DNA from: Nymphaea colorata
Lineage: Eukaryota > Streptophyta > Magnoliopsida > Nymphaeales > Nymphaeaceae
Assembly (NCBI RefSeq): GCF_008831285.2
Contig: NC_045138.2
Location: 30,847,934-30,911,933, forward strand
Length of the DNA: 64,000 nucleotides
Reading direction: 5' to 3'
The notes beneath the pieces were generated by a model. That model ran no database searches. It was given only the letters and a program-made list of their open reading frames with translations, and was not told the DNA's origin. The position numbers and the translations under genes are program-made. Numbering within the stretch: position 1 is the first letter of the stretch; each line of letters begins with the position of its first letter. Shown here piece after piece: positions 33,573 through 46,601 of the stretch.

Positions 33573-36500
33573 CTTGCTGCTGAAGCAGGGAACTTGTTAC
33601 TGTGTAAGCATGAGCTTTTCAAGCTGATGAGTCCAAGCTCACTTTCATAGACACATAAATATACAAAAAATACATACACGTAGACACATGTATTAGCTTG
33701 CTTAAAAAGAATGGAACCATAAAAATAAAGTACTTCCATACAAATAATTGATCAATAGAATAGTTGCAGAGCTTATCCTTAAACAAATAATATATGTGGC
33801 GAGTCGGCTTGAGATGTAGTTTTGTGGATGCACAAACTTCTTACTTTATTCATCATTTATGACATTATTTCTTCTAAATTATGATGTCCACGACAGTTAT
33901 GTCCAAACCACCCGTTTCTCCGTTTTTCCAGAAATACATACGCATACAGGCATCCACCAGCAAATGTGGGCCACATTGCAGGTACTTTCCACCATTTCTT
34001 TTTCACAAATATGACTCTATAGGTGGATTCAGCGGTGCCCATTTGCTATAAGCAGTCTATAGGGTCATGTTATTTTGTCATAAAATGTTGACGCTTTGAG
34101 GTTTTTGTGGTTATGGAAATTCTGAACCATTGACCGTCCACTTCTTAAAATATGTCTGCATGTAACGTAACTGTCTGATTGTGTTGTTGGATTGATCTCC
34201 AATGGGCATCTTGTGAAGAAAAAATAGAACAATTGAAAACATTTGGTGCAATCATCAGTTTAAGTATTTTTGTTTATATGTGTATAAGTGACCGAATTCT
34301 GCCTGTAATTTGTGAAAGTTTGTACACTGATATGTGGAACTAACTCTATAATATGGTTCCTTTTCTACAAATGAATACTTCAATCATGTTTTTCTTAAAA
34401 AATATTTATGCAAATTTGATATATGAGAGAGGGAGAGAGCGATTGTTCAAAACTCCATTTACAGTTGTTGGGGTTTTGTATTGCTGACATGAGCATGCAT
34501 GCGCATTTGTAATATAATATTTTTCATGCACGAAGGCTGTCAGGTTTTCTGTCTTTATACTATGCTAATAGTTAACTGCCTGTCTAGAGTGCTGTCATGA
34601 TGGTTGCTGCTTAAGGACATAGGCAACCAAACCAAAGAATATAAAGCATAGACAAAAAGCAGGTGCAGGGAGCAGCCAGTGGCAGGGATGCCAGTTTTCT
34701 TTGCCCTTAATAGGTTTACCAGAATAATAGCAGAATTTTAGTGGAAAGGCCTCAAGTTCGAAAACATGCAATTCTGATGTAAGAGAAAGTTGATTGATTG
34801 AATTCTAGGGAAGACTTTATCTTGGTGTAGAAGTTCTACACTGTTTGACAGGCGACTTGCAGGCGGGTTTGTCAGAAAAGGAATTTGGAAGCAGGAGGTT
34901 TTTTAATATAATCTGGTGGAAGATGTGTCAAGAAGTCTTCCACCGTGTTTGAACGAGGAATATTCGGTTGAAATCAAAGTCAGTTTGAGAGTTCACCTCC
35001 ACCATACGAGCACCCTTTAGATCTAATGTAATTAAATCTGATACCAAGAGGGCAGTTTTTTATTTAGGAAAAAAAAATCATTGGACCTTAAAAAGTAAAG
35101 TAACTTTTCTCAATGTAAAGGACCTAATTAGATTTTCTAACAATTATATAATCCATGTGGTAGCAATCGATCCATTCCCCTTTTCTTTTGTGAGCTATAC
35201 TGTCATCGTATTGTTATTTTCCTAACGTTGAAACCTCTTGCCAAACTATTGCCCTGTTGAAAAATAAAAGCAGAGACCAAGATTATTGATGCCACAGTGA
35301 TGGCATGAGTACCACTAGTTTTTTATTATGAGGAAAATAGCTATCAAGTTCCTTTTGACTTTGTATGTTTAACTGTTGATGTGAGATGAAGGTGCATGTT
35401 CCACCATGGCTTTTCGCAGTGGTTGTTCATCAGAACTTGTTTGATGGACGAGAATGCAGAGAAGGAAACACTCCAGATCTGCAACAGAGTTGAAAAGATC
35501 TGGCCGCTCACTCTCGGGACCTATACTTGCAGGGTCTATGTATACTTGTTTTGGCTTGTACAGAGAGCTGACATCAGCGAGACTCGAACTACAACTGTCG
35601 ATCTAACGCTTGGGGCCTGACTCCAATTTGCCACCTTGATTCAGTCAGCCTTAATGACCTCTTCTGAACTGCTGCACTTCTCATGTTCTCTTTAGCCTGA
35701 AAAGTAATCTTTCAACTGTAATGTACAGAAGTTCCTTTAATGGATAGATTCAGTTCACAAGAAGCCAACCACATCACCAAATGGAGTAACGCCTGCAGCT
35801 TAATTGCCCAGAGAAGAAGGTGGCCGAATATAAGTCTGGTCTGTTCCGACCAACCATATGGACCAACTTGTTTTCCTTTACAATCTCTGAGAGTTACCAC
35901 AAGAATGCTCCTGTGCCCTCATTGCTACAGTTCAGATGGGTGAAGAAGCATCAATAAGGCTGCAGAAACGTCCATTAATATATCAAGGAAATGAAGTTAA
36001 ATGCTGGGAAATTGCCAGAGTTGGATCATTGCTGGGTCCTTGGACACGTTGTGAATGTTTGATCGATTTCCTGCCAAAATAAAGCTACAAGAACTATTTC
36101 CGTGTCCTAATATTCTCTGAGTTTTTCCCTTCTTTCTTTTCTTGTATTTAATGTTTCCAATTCCTATACTAGATCAGAAGTGTTTCCTTTGGATCATTGA
36201 AACCATATGAACAGGTAACACAATCAACATCAAGCAGGTACAGGAAATCAGTTGTTGATCACTAAGAATCACTTAATGTAGGGTTCCTTCGCCAAACTGC
36301 TGCGAATGTTCTAATACAGAAAAGAATCACAAAAAACCAGACCCACCTCTCTACCTAAGCTGGTCGATCGGCAGCCCCACCACATAGAATGAATTAGGAG
36401 AGGCCCTATTGATGGGTCATCTTGAAATGCTGCTAGGTATCCTCACAGATAAGATAAGAGTCAGGAAAGTTTCGATCAGTATAACTTGCTCTGAACTTCC

Positions 36501-36719
36501 AACTTTATATTTAGCCAAAAGCACAGGTGCTTATTGAAGTGGCAGGCAACTAGGACCCGTGAAAGAAACAGATTGAAGTTGTGTTTGCTTTCTTGGTAGG
36601 CAGAACAGGCTAATCTCACCAAAGTAGTTATCCTTTCCTCATTGAGTTTATATTACTTGGACAAAGTTATAGGAGCAATGGTGGAGTCACAAAAATTGAC
36701 TGGTGGAGTTGGCACGGGT

Positions 36720-36723
<4 letters not shown>

Positions 36724-36807
<84 letters not shown>
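36724..36807. repeat. (TA)n-(GA)n composite microsatellite
   Basis: A TA tract of about 46 bases runs directly into a GA tract of about 36 bases. It is the same junction type as at 0.3 kb, without the CT arm. Confidence 0.95.
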
Positions 36808-36816
<9 letters not shown>

Positions 36817-37546
36817 AATTGAATGGTGACTTTTGTTTTTTAGAGTCCCTCAACCATCTGATTTACAATGATGGACGGTTAAAAGAAAAACAAAGAAAAA
36901 AAAAGATGATGAGTGTTTTTATCATCTACTATTTGTTCACACTTTTTTTTTTCATGTTTTTCTCTCAAACATCCATCTGCATCTGACTTTATCTTTTTAG
37001 AATCATCTTGCCATTTAATCTGCACTATCTAATCCAACATGAAGGATAATTAAGAGAAAAGTAAGGAGAAAAAGGTTACAGGCATTTTCGTCATCTAATA
37101 CAAGTTTACACTTCAAAGTGCATTAGTAAGATGTCGGAAGCTTGAAAGCAAGAAGTGTAGCATCATCTAGAGAGGAAGCAAGAGCATTACTAGTATCAAG
37201 AGCAAAACAGGGCCTCACTCACCTCGAGAGAGGAGTTCATCTACTGTGAAAAAACCACTCCGTTGAAACCCTCTACAAAATAACCATGCTTTTTCTCTTG
37301 TTTTTCTCTCAACAAACCATATGCTTTAGATGGACGACTTTAATTAGATGTCTGGGTGACTCTAGATAACCATAGTTATTGTTCACTCACTCAATATATA
37401 TATATATAGGGCCTACACCAGCCCACTTGTGGCTAGTCACTGTATAGGAGTGACTTTTATAAGCACGTTTGTTAGCAAAAAAGCTTCCAACTAAGTTAAT
37501 TGGGCATGGGTGTAGGTGGGGTATTAACTTTAAAAAATATGGGTAT

Positions 37547-37551
<5 letters not shown>

Positions 37552-37620
<69 letters not shown>
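37552..37620. repeat. (TA)n microsatellite
   Basis: An uninterrupted TA tract of about 68 bases, preceded by a short CACACA/TACACAC edge. Confidence 0.95.
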
Positions 37621-37622
<2 letters not shown>

Positions 37623-40600
37623 ACTTTTAAAATAAAGTGAAAACTGAGTTAGAAACAAACTAAATCAAGTAAAATTAAGTAGTTTGGGTAAATTTCAACT
37701 TAAAAAAGAGGAACCTTACCGGAGAACCTCACATGACTTAGGCTTCCATTGGTGCCAGCAAGCACTGGAAAGACAAGTCGACAAGAATAATGAAGACCAC
37801 GAATTTTGTAACTACAGAACCACCGCAAGTAATACGAATATAAACTGGTAAGAATCTGCCAAACCCGGAGATCATGTAAATTAGCCCAGATTAATCGGGT
37901 TGGTACAGCTTTTACTGACTTCAACTAATCGAATTTTATTTAAATGGATTAGGAATCAGAGTCAGATTTGGATCTAATTGTCTTAAAACCAAATTTAGAT
38001 ATGGCACTTACATGTAACGGAATCAGATCTTTACGGAACCCCAGCCAGATACTAAACCCGGATTCTGATTAGATTATGAAACTATTAATTATATCTAAAT
38101 TTTTTACAGGATCCAGCTAAAACAGATTCAAGATCTCAACGACGAGCAGTTCATATCGATCCATTTACATGGATCCCAACGAAACCCCACCTTGCAGTTC
38201 CAAATAAACAAACAAATAAATCCAAGAGACAGATTCCTATGATCCAAAAGCTGATCTTCCACTACACCAAGTTACCAACCATGGGGAGATCAGATTGAGC
38301 TGACAAATTTAATCAGAAAAGTAAAAGCTGAAAAATAAGTAAAGAACAAGAAGACTGCATGTTAGTGGGGAATGCCTTTCTTGATCTGACCAAAAGGAAA
38401 AAGAAAAGATTTCACTTGTTTTCCTTTTCAGCTTCTGTTTGCCAGCGTTGAAATATCTGCAGGCTCCATCGCTCTACATCTTGTGCAGGAAAAGATCAAC
38501 TCACGAGCTCCACAATGAACTCTTGTCCCAACATAAATGCGAAAATAAAGTGGACGTCGAGGTAAGCAGCCTTTACTGCTCCTTGGGATTGTACAATGGT
38601 ACAATATAAGAATGGCGAAAAGCAAAGCGGAAAAGGCAGAAGATTCTTGCAGAAAACTGGAAGACTGAAAATTGTTCATTCACAGGGACGTACATCTATC
38701 CGAAACAAAAGAGAGATCTTCGTATGTATGGAATCTTTTAGGAGAAAGTTATGGCTTGCATGAGGACACAGAGAAAACAAAGAGCATGTGAAGGTGTTGT
38801 AATCGACCAATGTATAATAACAAGAAATATATTTATCTTACGGATCAATAATGCAGGAAAGAAAGCTACATTGCACCGCTTCTGCAAAAGCGATTCTCCC
38901 ACAGTCCCAGAGTTGACGAAGACTCTGCGCGGCCTGCCATTCTTGATAGTGGAATCAATGCTTTCCCTTCTTGAACTGAACTCCATAAACAGTTGCCGAA
39001 GAAGACCAGGAACACCATTGATGAATATTTGTTGTATGACAAAGAGGCCATTAATAGGTTGAATGCTTTACTCATTCAGTGCTTGTGCAGAACGCAGGTT
39101 TCCCTGAGTTCAAGGCAGCATCTGTGGCTTCATTACTGACCAATCTAGTGACTTACACCAAAGAACCAGGGTGATCTTAAAATCACAAGAAACAGGTAAT
39201 TCTTCCTCAGTCATTTAAAGGGGAAAGGAGTAAAGTCTGATTGAAGTCATTGACAAAGTGGGCAAGATCAATATGACGTGAGGCTTGGCCCTTTTCGCCA
39301 AGAAAGTGAAACTCAGTAAAAGAGCAGAGGACAAAAACTATGGTGAAAAAGGGCGTCTTCTATTTGGTATCCATTGTGTTCATATTTAAAAAGGATAATC
39401 TTTCACTTACTTTTTGCGTTTCTTCATTTCACCGCTTCTAAAAAAGGTCATTAGTCTCTCGTGTGCCTTCCATCCACGGTTCACAAAGCTTGCTTTAGGA
39501 CTTACTGCGATTTAAAGAAAGAGTGCATGACAGTACAAGTAGTTGCATGATAACTTAAAAACTAGGCATTTAAAGAAAATTTGAATTTGAAATGCCGATG
39601 TTTTTCTCTCCTTGTTAGGAATTAATGCGGGGTATATTTTAGAAGACAAAAGAATGCCATATAAAATAAACAATGCATTACTCTTGAATTTCTAAATCCA
39701 AACTGTACATGTTAATTGAATTTCATGGGGTTTCTGACCTGAAGTAATTAACAGTCGTATTAGATTGGTTTGATCGATTATGGCTGCTTGGTTCGGACTT
39801 GCCTCTACAGACTTGGCAGGGCTGCTCAATGCAGAGGCCCGGGCTTGAGCTCGTCCTATAAAGTGAATCGAGGCCTGGAACCTACCTGATTTGTTTGATA
39901 TTTAGCATGAAATACACAAAATTAAATGCATCATAATATCTACTTTTAAACTGATTCGTGCGTATGTAATGGAGTCTAGTTGGGTAATTTGAGCCCCTGT
40001 TCATTAACAAGTCTGTCACTTAGCTCAAAGTCAGTGCATTATGGGTATTTCAAAAAAAAAAGCCAAACCTCCCACTCTTCCCTTATCCCGAAGGGTGGAG
40101 ACAAGGAGCCCCCATAGGGGACTTGGCACCGCTCCCTCCCCTCAATTTTTTTTTTTTTAAATTTACATGTAAATTTTAGAAAATTTCACTTGTCATATAT
40201 AAAAATTAAAAAAATGATATTTTGGCACTTGTCAAAATGTAGAAACTTTAATTCGCCCTCTCATGAAAAATTTCTGGCTCCATCCCTGCTTATCCCTGTT
40301 GAACTTCATTAAACTTTGAATCCTGCCGCCCCAGCTGATTGGAGCTTTGACATCAAACCCTTGAGTTTTCAAATTGAAGGCAGCTATCAATGACATTGAT
40401 AGAAAGGAAGTGATTAAGATGATGATGATGATGATTGATAGCCTTGATTCTCATCCACGATGGGCATGTCCGACCCAAAGTTAAAAAGGAGGGCCAGCAT
40501 ATGATGATGATGACGTGATTGGCCATGGTGGGTGGCACTGTCCATGTATAGTGGCATTTCCTCGCATGCATGGCCGATGAAGGCCCCTTCTCACATGCAT

Positions 40601-40905
40601 GTCTTATCCTGCCTCCTCTTCCTCCCACCAAAATCCCCTTTGATGCTGATACATCCCCACCCCTCCTCCGAGGATGCCTTCAACCTTACACCAATCAACT
40701 TTTATTCATCACTAACACCCCTCCTTCGATTAAGTTCCTACGAATGAGTTAAATGTTGTTAAAAGTACTGTAAGCCGTCACTATGTCATGAATGGTTGTC
40801 TTCTTCTACGATGGGTTTTAAATATTTTTTCATATGGTAACATTCGACAACCTGTCCATTTCAGTTCTTTTATCCATAAAATAACTTAAATGATGTCTCT
40901 CATGA

Positions 40906-41315
40906 TACGGGTGAACACTAGTCGAGTCGAGCCTGAGTTCAGTTAGCTCGAGCTAGACTCGGCAGTTACATGTTGACCTCGAGCTCGACTCGATTAAGGC
41001 CCGACAAACTCGTTTGAATAGAATTGATATTCATCGTTACGAGTTGAGCTCGAGCTCGGCTTGATTGAAGCTTGACAAACTCCTTTGAATATAATAGATA
41101 TTCATGGTTACATGTTGATATCGAACTCGACTTGATTCAGGCTCAACAAACTCTTAAACTCGTTTCAATATATCGATTTGATTAATGCTTGACAAACTTG
41201 ATTCAGGCTCGAGCTCGACTCGACAGTTACGTGTTGAGCTGGAACTCAACTCGATTATTTGAACGAGTCGACTCGTTGAGTAAATGACTCGGCTTGAACT
41301 CGTTCACGAGCCGAG

Positions 41316-41321
<6 letters not shown>
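40906..41321. mobile_element. hAT-like CGAGCTCGAG element, copy B, truncated
   Basis: Begins TACGGGTGAACACTAGTCGAG, clearly related to the left terminus of copy A. It runs through the same internal words (GCTCGACTCGATTAAGGC, AATTGATATTCATCGTTA, ACTCGATTATTTGAACGAG). It stops at CGAGCCGAGCTTTTTTA, where a (TA)n tract begins. No right terminal repeat was found beyond the tract. Confidence 0.65.

Positions 41322-41377
<56 letters not shown>
41322..41377. repeat. (TA)n microsatellite
   Basis: TA tract of about 56 bases fused to the broken right side of the preceding hAT-like element. Confidence 0.95.
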
Positions 41378-41379
<2 letters not shown>

Positions 41380-43451
41380 GAAGGAATCACGTATCGTGTG
41401 ACAGCTCGGTTGACTGGAAGAGGTAAGGTGGCCCGTATGGACGCTGAGCATGTTTCCTGTGACGCAGGCAGGGATGGCCCATGGAAAAGCTTTCTGAGGA
41501 CGGTTGATCGTCGAGCAATTTTGACTCCGGCCACTGGCAAACTTGATCCTTCCGGCTTCTGATACGTCCATGCCCAGCACTCGGCCAATCAGTGTCACGA
41601 ATTCTCGGGCTGACCGCGTTAATGATCTGCCGGCGGTCGCCATTACTTCTGCTCCCACCGAGTTTTCCCTTTCACCGGGAAGTTCCTGCCACTTTCCCAG
41701 TACCTAAGAATTTGCAGAGAATTCTGAGAAACTTTGGATAAGTTCTCGAAATCGGATACTGGAAGAAATATATTAAATATGCAAGGCCGTGACTTACACT
41801 GTAACTTGGAAAAGTCTTGACCAAAGAAATGAGATTAGCTTGTAAGCGGTGGAGAGCACACTGACATCTTTTTGCAAACTTTGGAAGATGCTTAGTCGAA
41901 GTTTCAAATTTGAAAAAATTGCAACGGTGTTTTCGAAAAAAGTATGAAGAGTTTTTAAACTTTGCCACATTCCATGCGAGCCTTTAATGGTTTGCTCGTG
42001 GGTTAAAATACGCTTTGGAGCTTAGACTAATACCTATACAGTCTCGCATTCGTAGGAATCAGCTCCTATTAATCGAGACGGGTAAGGACGTGGCAGATCA
42101 GTAGGCTTACGCTGGAGTCTCTTCGGGTGAGCGAGAAGTTCATACTATCACTTGAAACGAGGCTTTCCCTCCTGTCTTTGAGATCATGAGCTGGTCGATG
42201 TCAACGATAGCAACGGTGTACCCTTCAACTTAGATGTTAAAACTATAGACGTGCTTTTATGCAGGCCCTTAACCCAGCAGCTACGCTATGCCCCTTGATG
42301 CTACTTTAGAGTCCATTGATCTAGAAAAGATCAAGGGAAAAAGTTGAAGGATGTTTAGTACCAGGACTTCGGCTCTTCAATGTTCTGTGAATCTTTTTTA
42401 AAATAGATTCATGGAATACTAACAAAGTGTTCATGCAGCCAAACCCTTTGCTTGTGTGTATCATCATGTACTTTTAGAAAATCTAGTCTTCAACACTAGA
42501 ACCATAGGGCTTAGACCTAATTAAATAAAACTTAATGAATATATACTTGAATTTGCAGGTGGATATTGACCAAATCAATGTTCTTGGAACCGAGCTAAAT
42601 CAGCATATTCGAATTGAATCGATGGCAAACCGATGTAGCAGATTCAAGAGCGACACATGTCAAGTTGAAAATATTTTAAAAACATCTTCAAAATTTCTTT
42701 TTTAAATTTTTTGAATCTGTGTATTCACCAAATTAACAGCCCGTCGATTCGCTTACCCAATCAAATATCTCAACACTGGCCCAACAATTCATAGACCAAG
42801 CAAGTTGGGGACGATAACCCAAATGAAAAATAATAATACAGCAAAGTAAGCTTAAATTTCGGTTTCCGTTGACTGTATTCTATATTATCCCTAACATAGT
42901 TTGCAAATATTGATTGATTGATTTGTTTATTTATGCGTTTTTGTTATAAATAAATTCATAATATAATAGTGGCGTTTGTGGAGATTCAATGAAGCATGTT
43001 CCTGCATAGGATGTGAGAGAGGGGCAAACATATTCATTGTAGTGAAAGAATATCTTTAATCTAAGCATTCAAATTGAACAATAATAAATGACATGGTCAG
43101 CAGGAATTCCGGGTTCACAAACAGGTACAACCTAGCAGTCCATGAGAATACTTTTATTTTATGGTTCAGATTTTCAGCAAAGTTGGTCCCGAGATATTTT
43201 ATTCTTTCTCTCCTCTCCCCTTCACAAACTTTTATTTGAAAACAAAAAAAAATGGAGATTCTTTGGGACTCGGGCACCTGTTTGTGCCATGTGTTCAAAC
43301 ATAGGGTTCTGGAATCACATTTTCTCGTTTCTCAGAATCCGGGGGAACAACTGTCCTTCCTCCTCTTTCTAGGGTCTTCACATTTCTCATGCTAATTAAT
43401 TTCACACAAGTACGATTTCTTTATGTTCTCCACTCTGCACATTCATGCACG

Positions 43452-43479
43452 CTATATATATATATATATATATATATAA
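43452..43479. repeat. (TA)n microsatellite
   Basis: Short TA tract of about 27 bases in AT-rich intergenic DNA. Confidence 0.9.
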
Positions 43480-43947
43480 GAAAGAAAATTGAATGGTGAT
43501 TTAAATTTTTCATAATTACCAGACTATCTAACGAAGACTGTTTGATTCAATATAATGAACGATAAAAGAAAAACAATGACAAAAAGGTGATGAAATTAAT
43601 CATGTTAATGAAAATACTGTTTTCAATGTTAAATTCATTTAATTATTTGAAATTGCTTGTCTCATCAACATCCAATTGAAATGTGCAGCCTAAATCTGGC
43701 CCACTTCCATACAGGCGCGGCTGAATTTGACTCCAACTTAACTTTGGTGATAAAATAACTTAAAGAGGTCTAATCAAAATTCATATAAAATACATAATCA
43801 GATTACTATGGGGAGTCAGCTACCTTTAACAAAACTTAATACCAAATAAGCGCTCCAACCAAGGTTTTCATATATATATATATATCTTTGACAAGTGTTG
43901 ATTTGGGTTGAAGGTGGCTATTGAAGGCTAATGTAGACAGGTCATGG

Positions 43948-43949
<2 letters not shown>

Positions 43950-44042
<93 letters not shown>
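43950..44042. repeat. (CT)n-(TA)n composite microsatellite
   Basis: A CT tract of about 40 bases joins a TA tract of about 54 bases without interruption. Confidence 0.95.
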
Positions 44043-44046
<4 letters not shown>

Positions 44047-46601
44047 GTTGCATAGGGGTTTACATTATGAAGAGCATATTTTATATTCTGAAGGTTAATC
44101 TTAGATATGGGAAATGTAGGTTTAGGGGATTGTGCACGAGAGGGGGAGTTGGCAGCCGTGGTTTTCCTTGATCTTGTTTGGAAAAAGAAAGAAATAATGA
44201 AGGATTCCCTCGTAGGAATCATGCCAACTCTCCCTACGCCCCAAAAAACTATCATTCTTTGATTATTAATATATCATTTGCATGTTTTCCCTCTCAATCC
44301 GATGCATTATTCAATCCCCAACTTGGGGACCTTCGATCAGGAATTTTCTTTTGGAAGATGAATAAAAAAGTTTTTCTCCTTTGAAAATTTCTTGGTGTTT
44401 GCGTCGACGTAAGATCCATTATTTTATTGTCGCAGTCCATGTTTACGCAGACTCATTGCATGTCGTACCTTATTAGTATAATAATAAGATTTTTTTCTTC
44501 ACAATCGTCCTCCGGATATTAACTATTTTCAGAAAAACTCCTTCATCTCCCCGTTTTTGAAAATTATTTTTTACCCACTAGACCTTACTTAGATTCGTTC
44601 GTTCTTATATATGTTCAAACTGAACTGGTTCGCAAGCAGTTAGTTTCTATTTCAAATATCAAGACATCAAATCTCCATGTCGCAAAAAAAGGACTAAGCA
44701 TGTACAAGTTGAAACACGGTGACGGTGATACCCGATACACCGAAAACATGAGAAAAAAGTATATACCATGTTGAATATATTTTGGTTTTCAAATTGACAA
44801 TCTAAATCTAATATGAATCTGACTTCTATTTAAACATCTAAATGCGAGTCTGACTTTTAAATATACAATTGAATCCTAATTGCATTATGATTTTTTAACT
44901 AAATTCCAAAATGTGCAGGTATTCTATGTAGGATATTTATTGAAGGTAAAATATTAATTTGAATCCAAAGGAATATTTACTTAAAACTCTCTCTCTCTCT
45001 CTCTCTCACAAATTGCATTTTTTAAAAATAAACATTCCTGGCTTTCCAGTTTTACTTAAATTTACCAGTTCCCATAAATGGCCAACATAAGGGATGAATT
45101 CAACATGGTGAAGAAAAGCAAAGCCTAGTTTGTAAAAAGGAAAAAAATGAGGCAGCATTGAAAAGATTGATGTGAAATTTAGCTAATATGGGGAGGCCTA
45201 TTATGAAAAACCATAAAGCAACAACCGAAAGCTAGCTATCATCAGCCTTTCACATTTCCACTTAAAATTTTTCTTTTTCATTGTTGAATTTATGTTTCCA
45301 AAATCCAATCTACGCCAAAATCTACTTAGAAAGTACACTCTAGTGAAATCTCAATATAGAGAAACTGGAAGACCTGAACCCAAAACCAGAACCAAGTCCA
45401 AAATCCATCAAGGATCTGAATTCTAATGCAAATACATGGCCCATGAATCTATTATAGTTCAAGGAGATCAGATTCGGGCCCAAACCCAAAATTATCAAGT
45501 CCAACCCGGTGAAGCAACCCCACAGGGACCCAAACCGATTCACCTGGACCAGATCCAAATCTGACCCGTTTATGTCCCTGTAGGAGAGATTTCTATCCTA
45601 ATCACAATGATAGTGAACTGTGTCAATTTAAGGGAAAAGGCATGGGGAAACTGGCACAATAAGTAACTATCACACAAATACACACACACACACATACTCA
45701 TGCCTGCACACACACACACATACAAAGAGATAAAAGGAGATAGAGAGAGAGAGAGAGCCAAGAGTGTGGTCATCAGTCCACCCATAGTCCTCATCCCCAA
45801 GTAACGCCCATCACCATTTCTGAGCCACAAAAACATCATCATCCGGATCTGCTGCTTTACCTTCCCACGTTTAACATGAAGCTTGTTTTGTTTTGTTTTA
45901 GAAGGAAGATAACTGATATATGGACATACATTTTTTCCGGCGAGCGAGAAGATTATACTCCGGCCAACCCCGTTCCCCTTTCACGCCTTCAAGGTTCAGA
46001 ACTGCGTTAATGTATCTTCATTTTGGTACCGCGCCCACGAGAATCAAACTGGTGATGTGTGTTCTCGGATTGACCAACCCAAACAGAAATGCTATGCTAC
46101 CCTATGTTGGTTGGTAGGTTTAGAGCAATTGATATTTTGGAAAGCAAGGATTATGTTTTCAAAATATAACTTATATAGACATTGGTTGGTCATTTATTAC
46201 CAAAAGTGAAATTAGCTTTTGTGCTGGCATGCGGTCATATCTTAGGCGTGCATGGGCCATGTGATGGGGATGCCATCCATATCATGCCTGGTGAGGTCAT
46301 CATCTCTTGCCCTAACAATGACATATGGGGAGGGAGAGTGGGAGCTTTCTTTTTTTAATCAATCACAAGTGACGTCGTACCCTCCTTAGGGAGAGAGAGT
46401 GACTGCTAGCTTCACCACCTTCAACCTTCTCCCCCTTCCTTCTCACCTCCTTGTGCAGGCTGCCTTCTGAGTGGGTGGGAGAGAGACCCTTCTGATGTTC
46501 CTTTGCCTTTCGCAGATTCTACTTTTGGAATCAGAGGAAAGTTCTGCTTTTTCCTGGTTAATTTACTTTGCCTTTTCCTTTCTCCCTTTTTCTGGGCGGA
46601 A

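Larger units (their letters stand above)
33573..46500. other. long repeat-rich intergenic region, no supported gene
   Basis: About 13 kb of mostly AT-rich DNA. It contains the F-box gene promoter on the left, microsatellites at 36.7, 37.55, 41.3, 43.45 and 43.95 kb, a truncated copy of the CGAGCTCGAG element at 40.9 kb, and blocks of degenerate CAGATTC/GATTCTGATT words at 37.9-38.1 and 44.8 kb. The only frame with a gene-like look is a short minus-strand stretch at about 38.85-39.05 kb. No gene could be built with confidence. Confidence 0.55.

Noticed and set aside
36642-36986. Frames reading Tyr-Ile and Arg-Glu repeats (also at 41.3, 43.9, 50.5 and 53.8 kb)
   Set aside because: They are translations of (TA)n and (GA)n microsatellites.
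46503-46601. Upstream extension of the DELLA-type frame by 33 residues
   Set aside because: It begins with TTG, not ATG, and the extension is hydrophobic with no similarity to the N-termini of the family. The ATG at 46602 is the natural start; the upstream part is leader.
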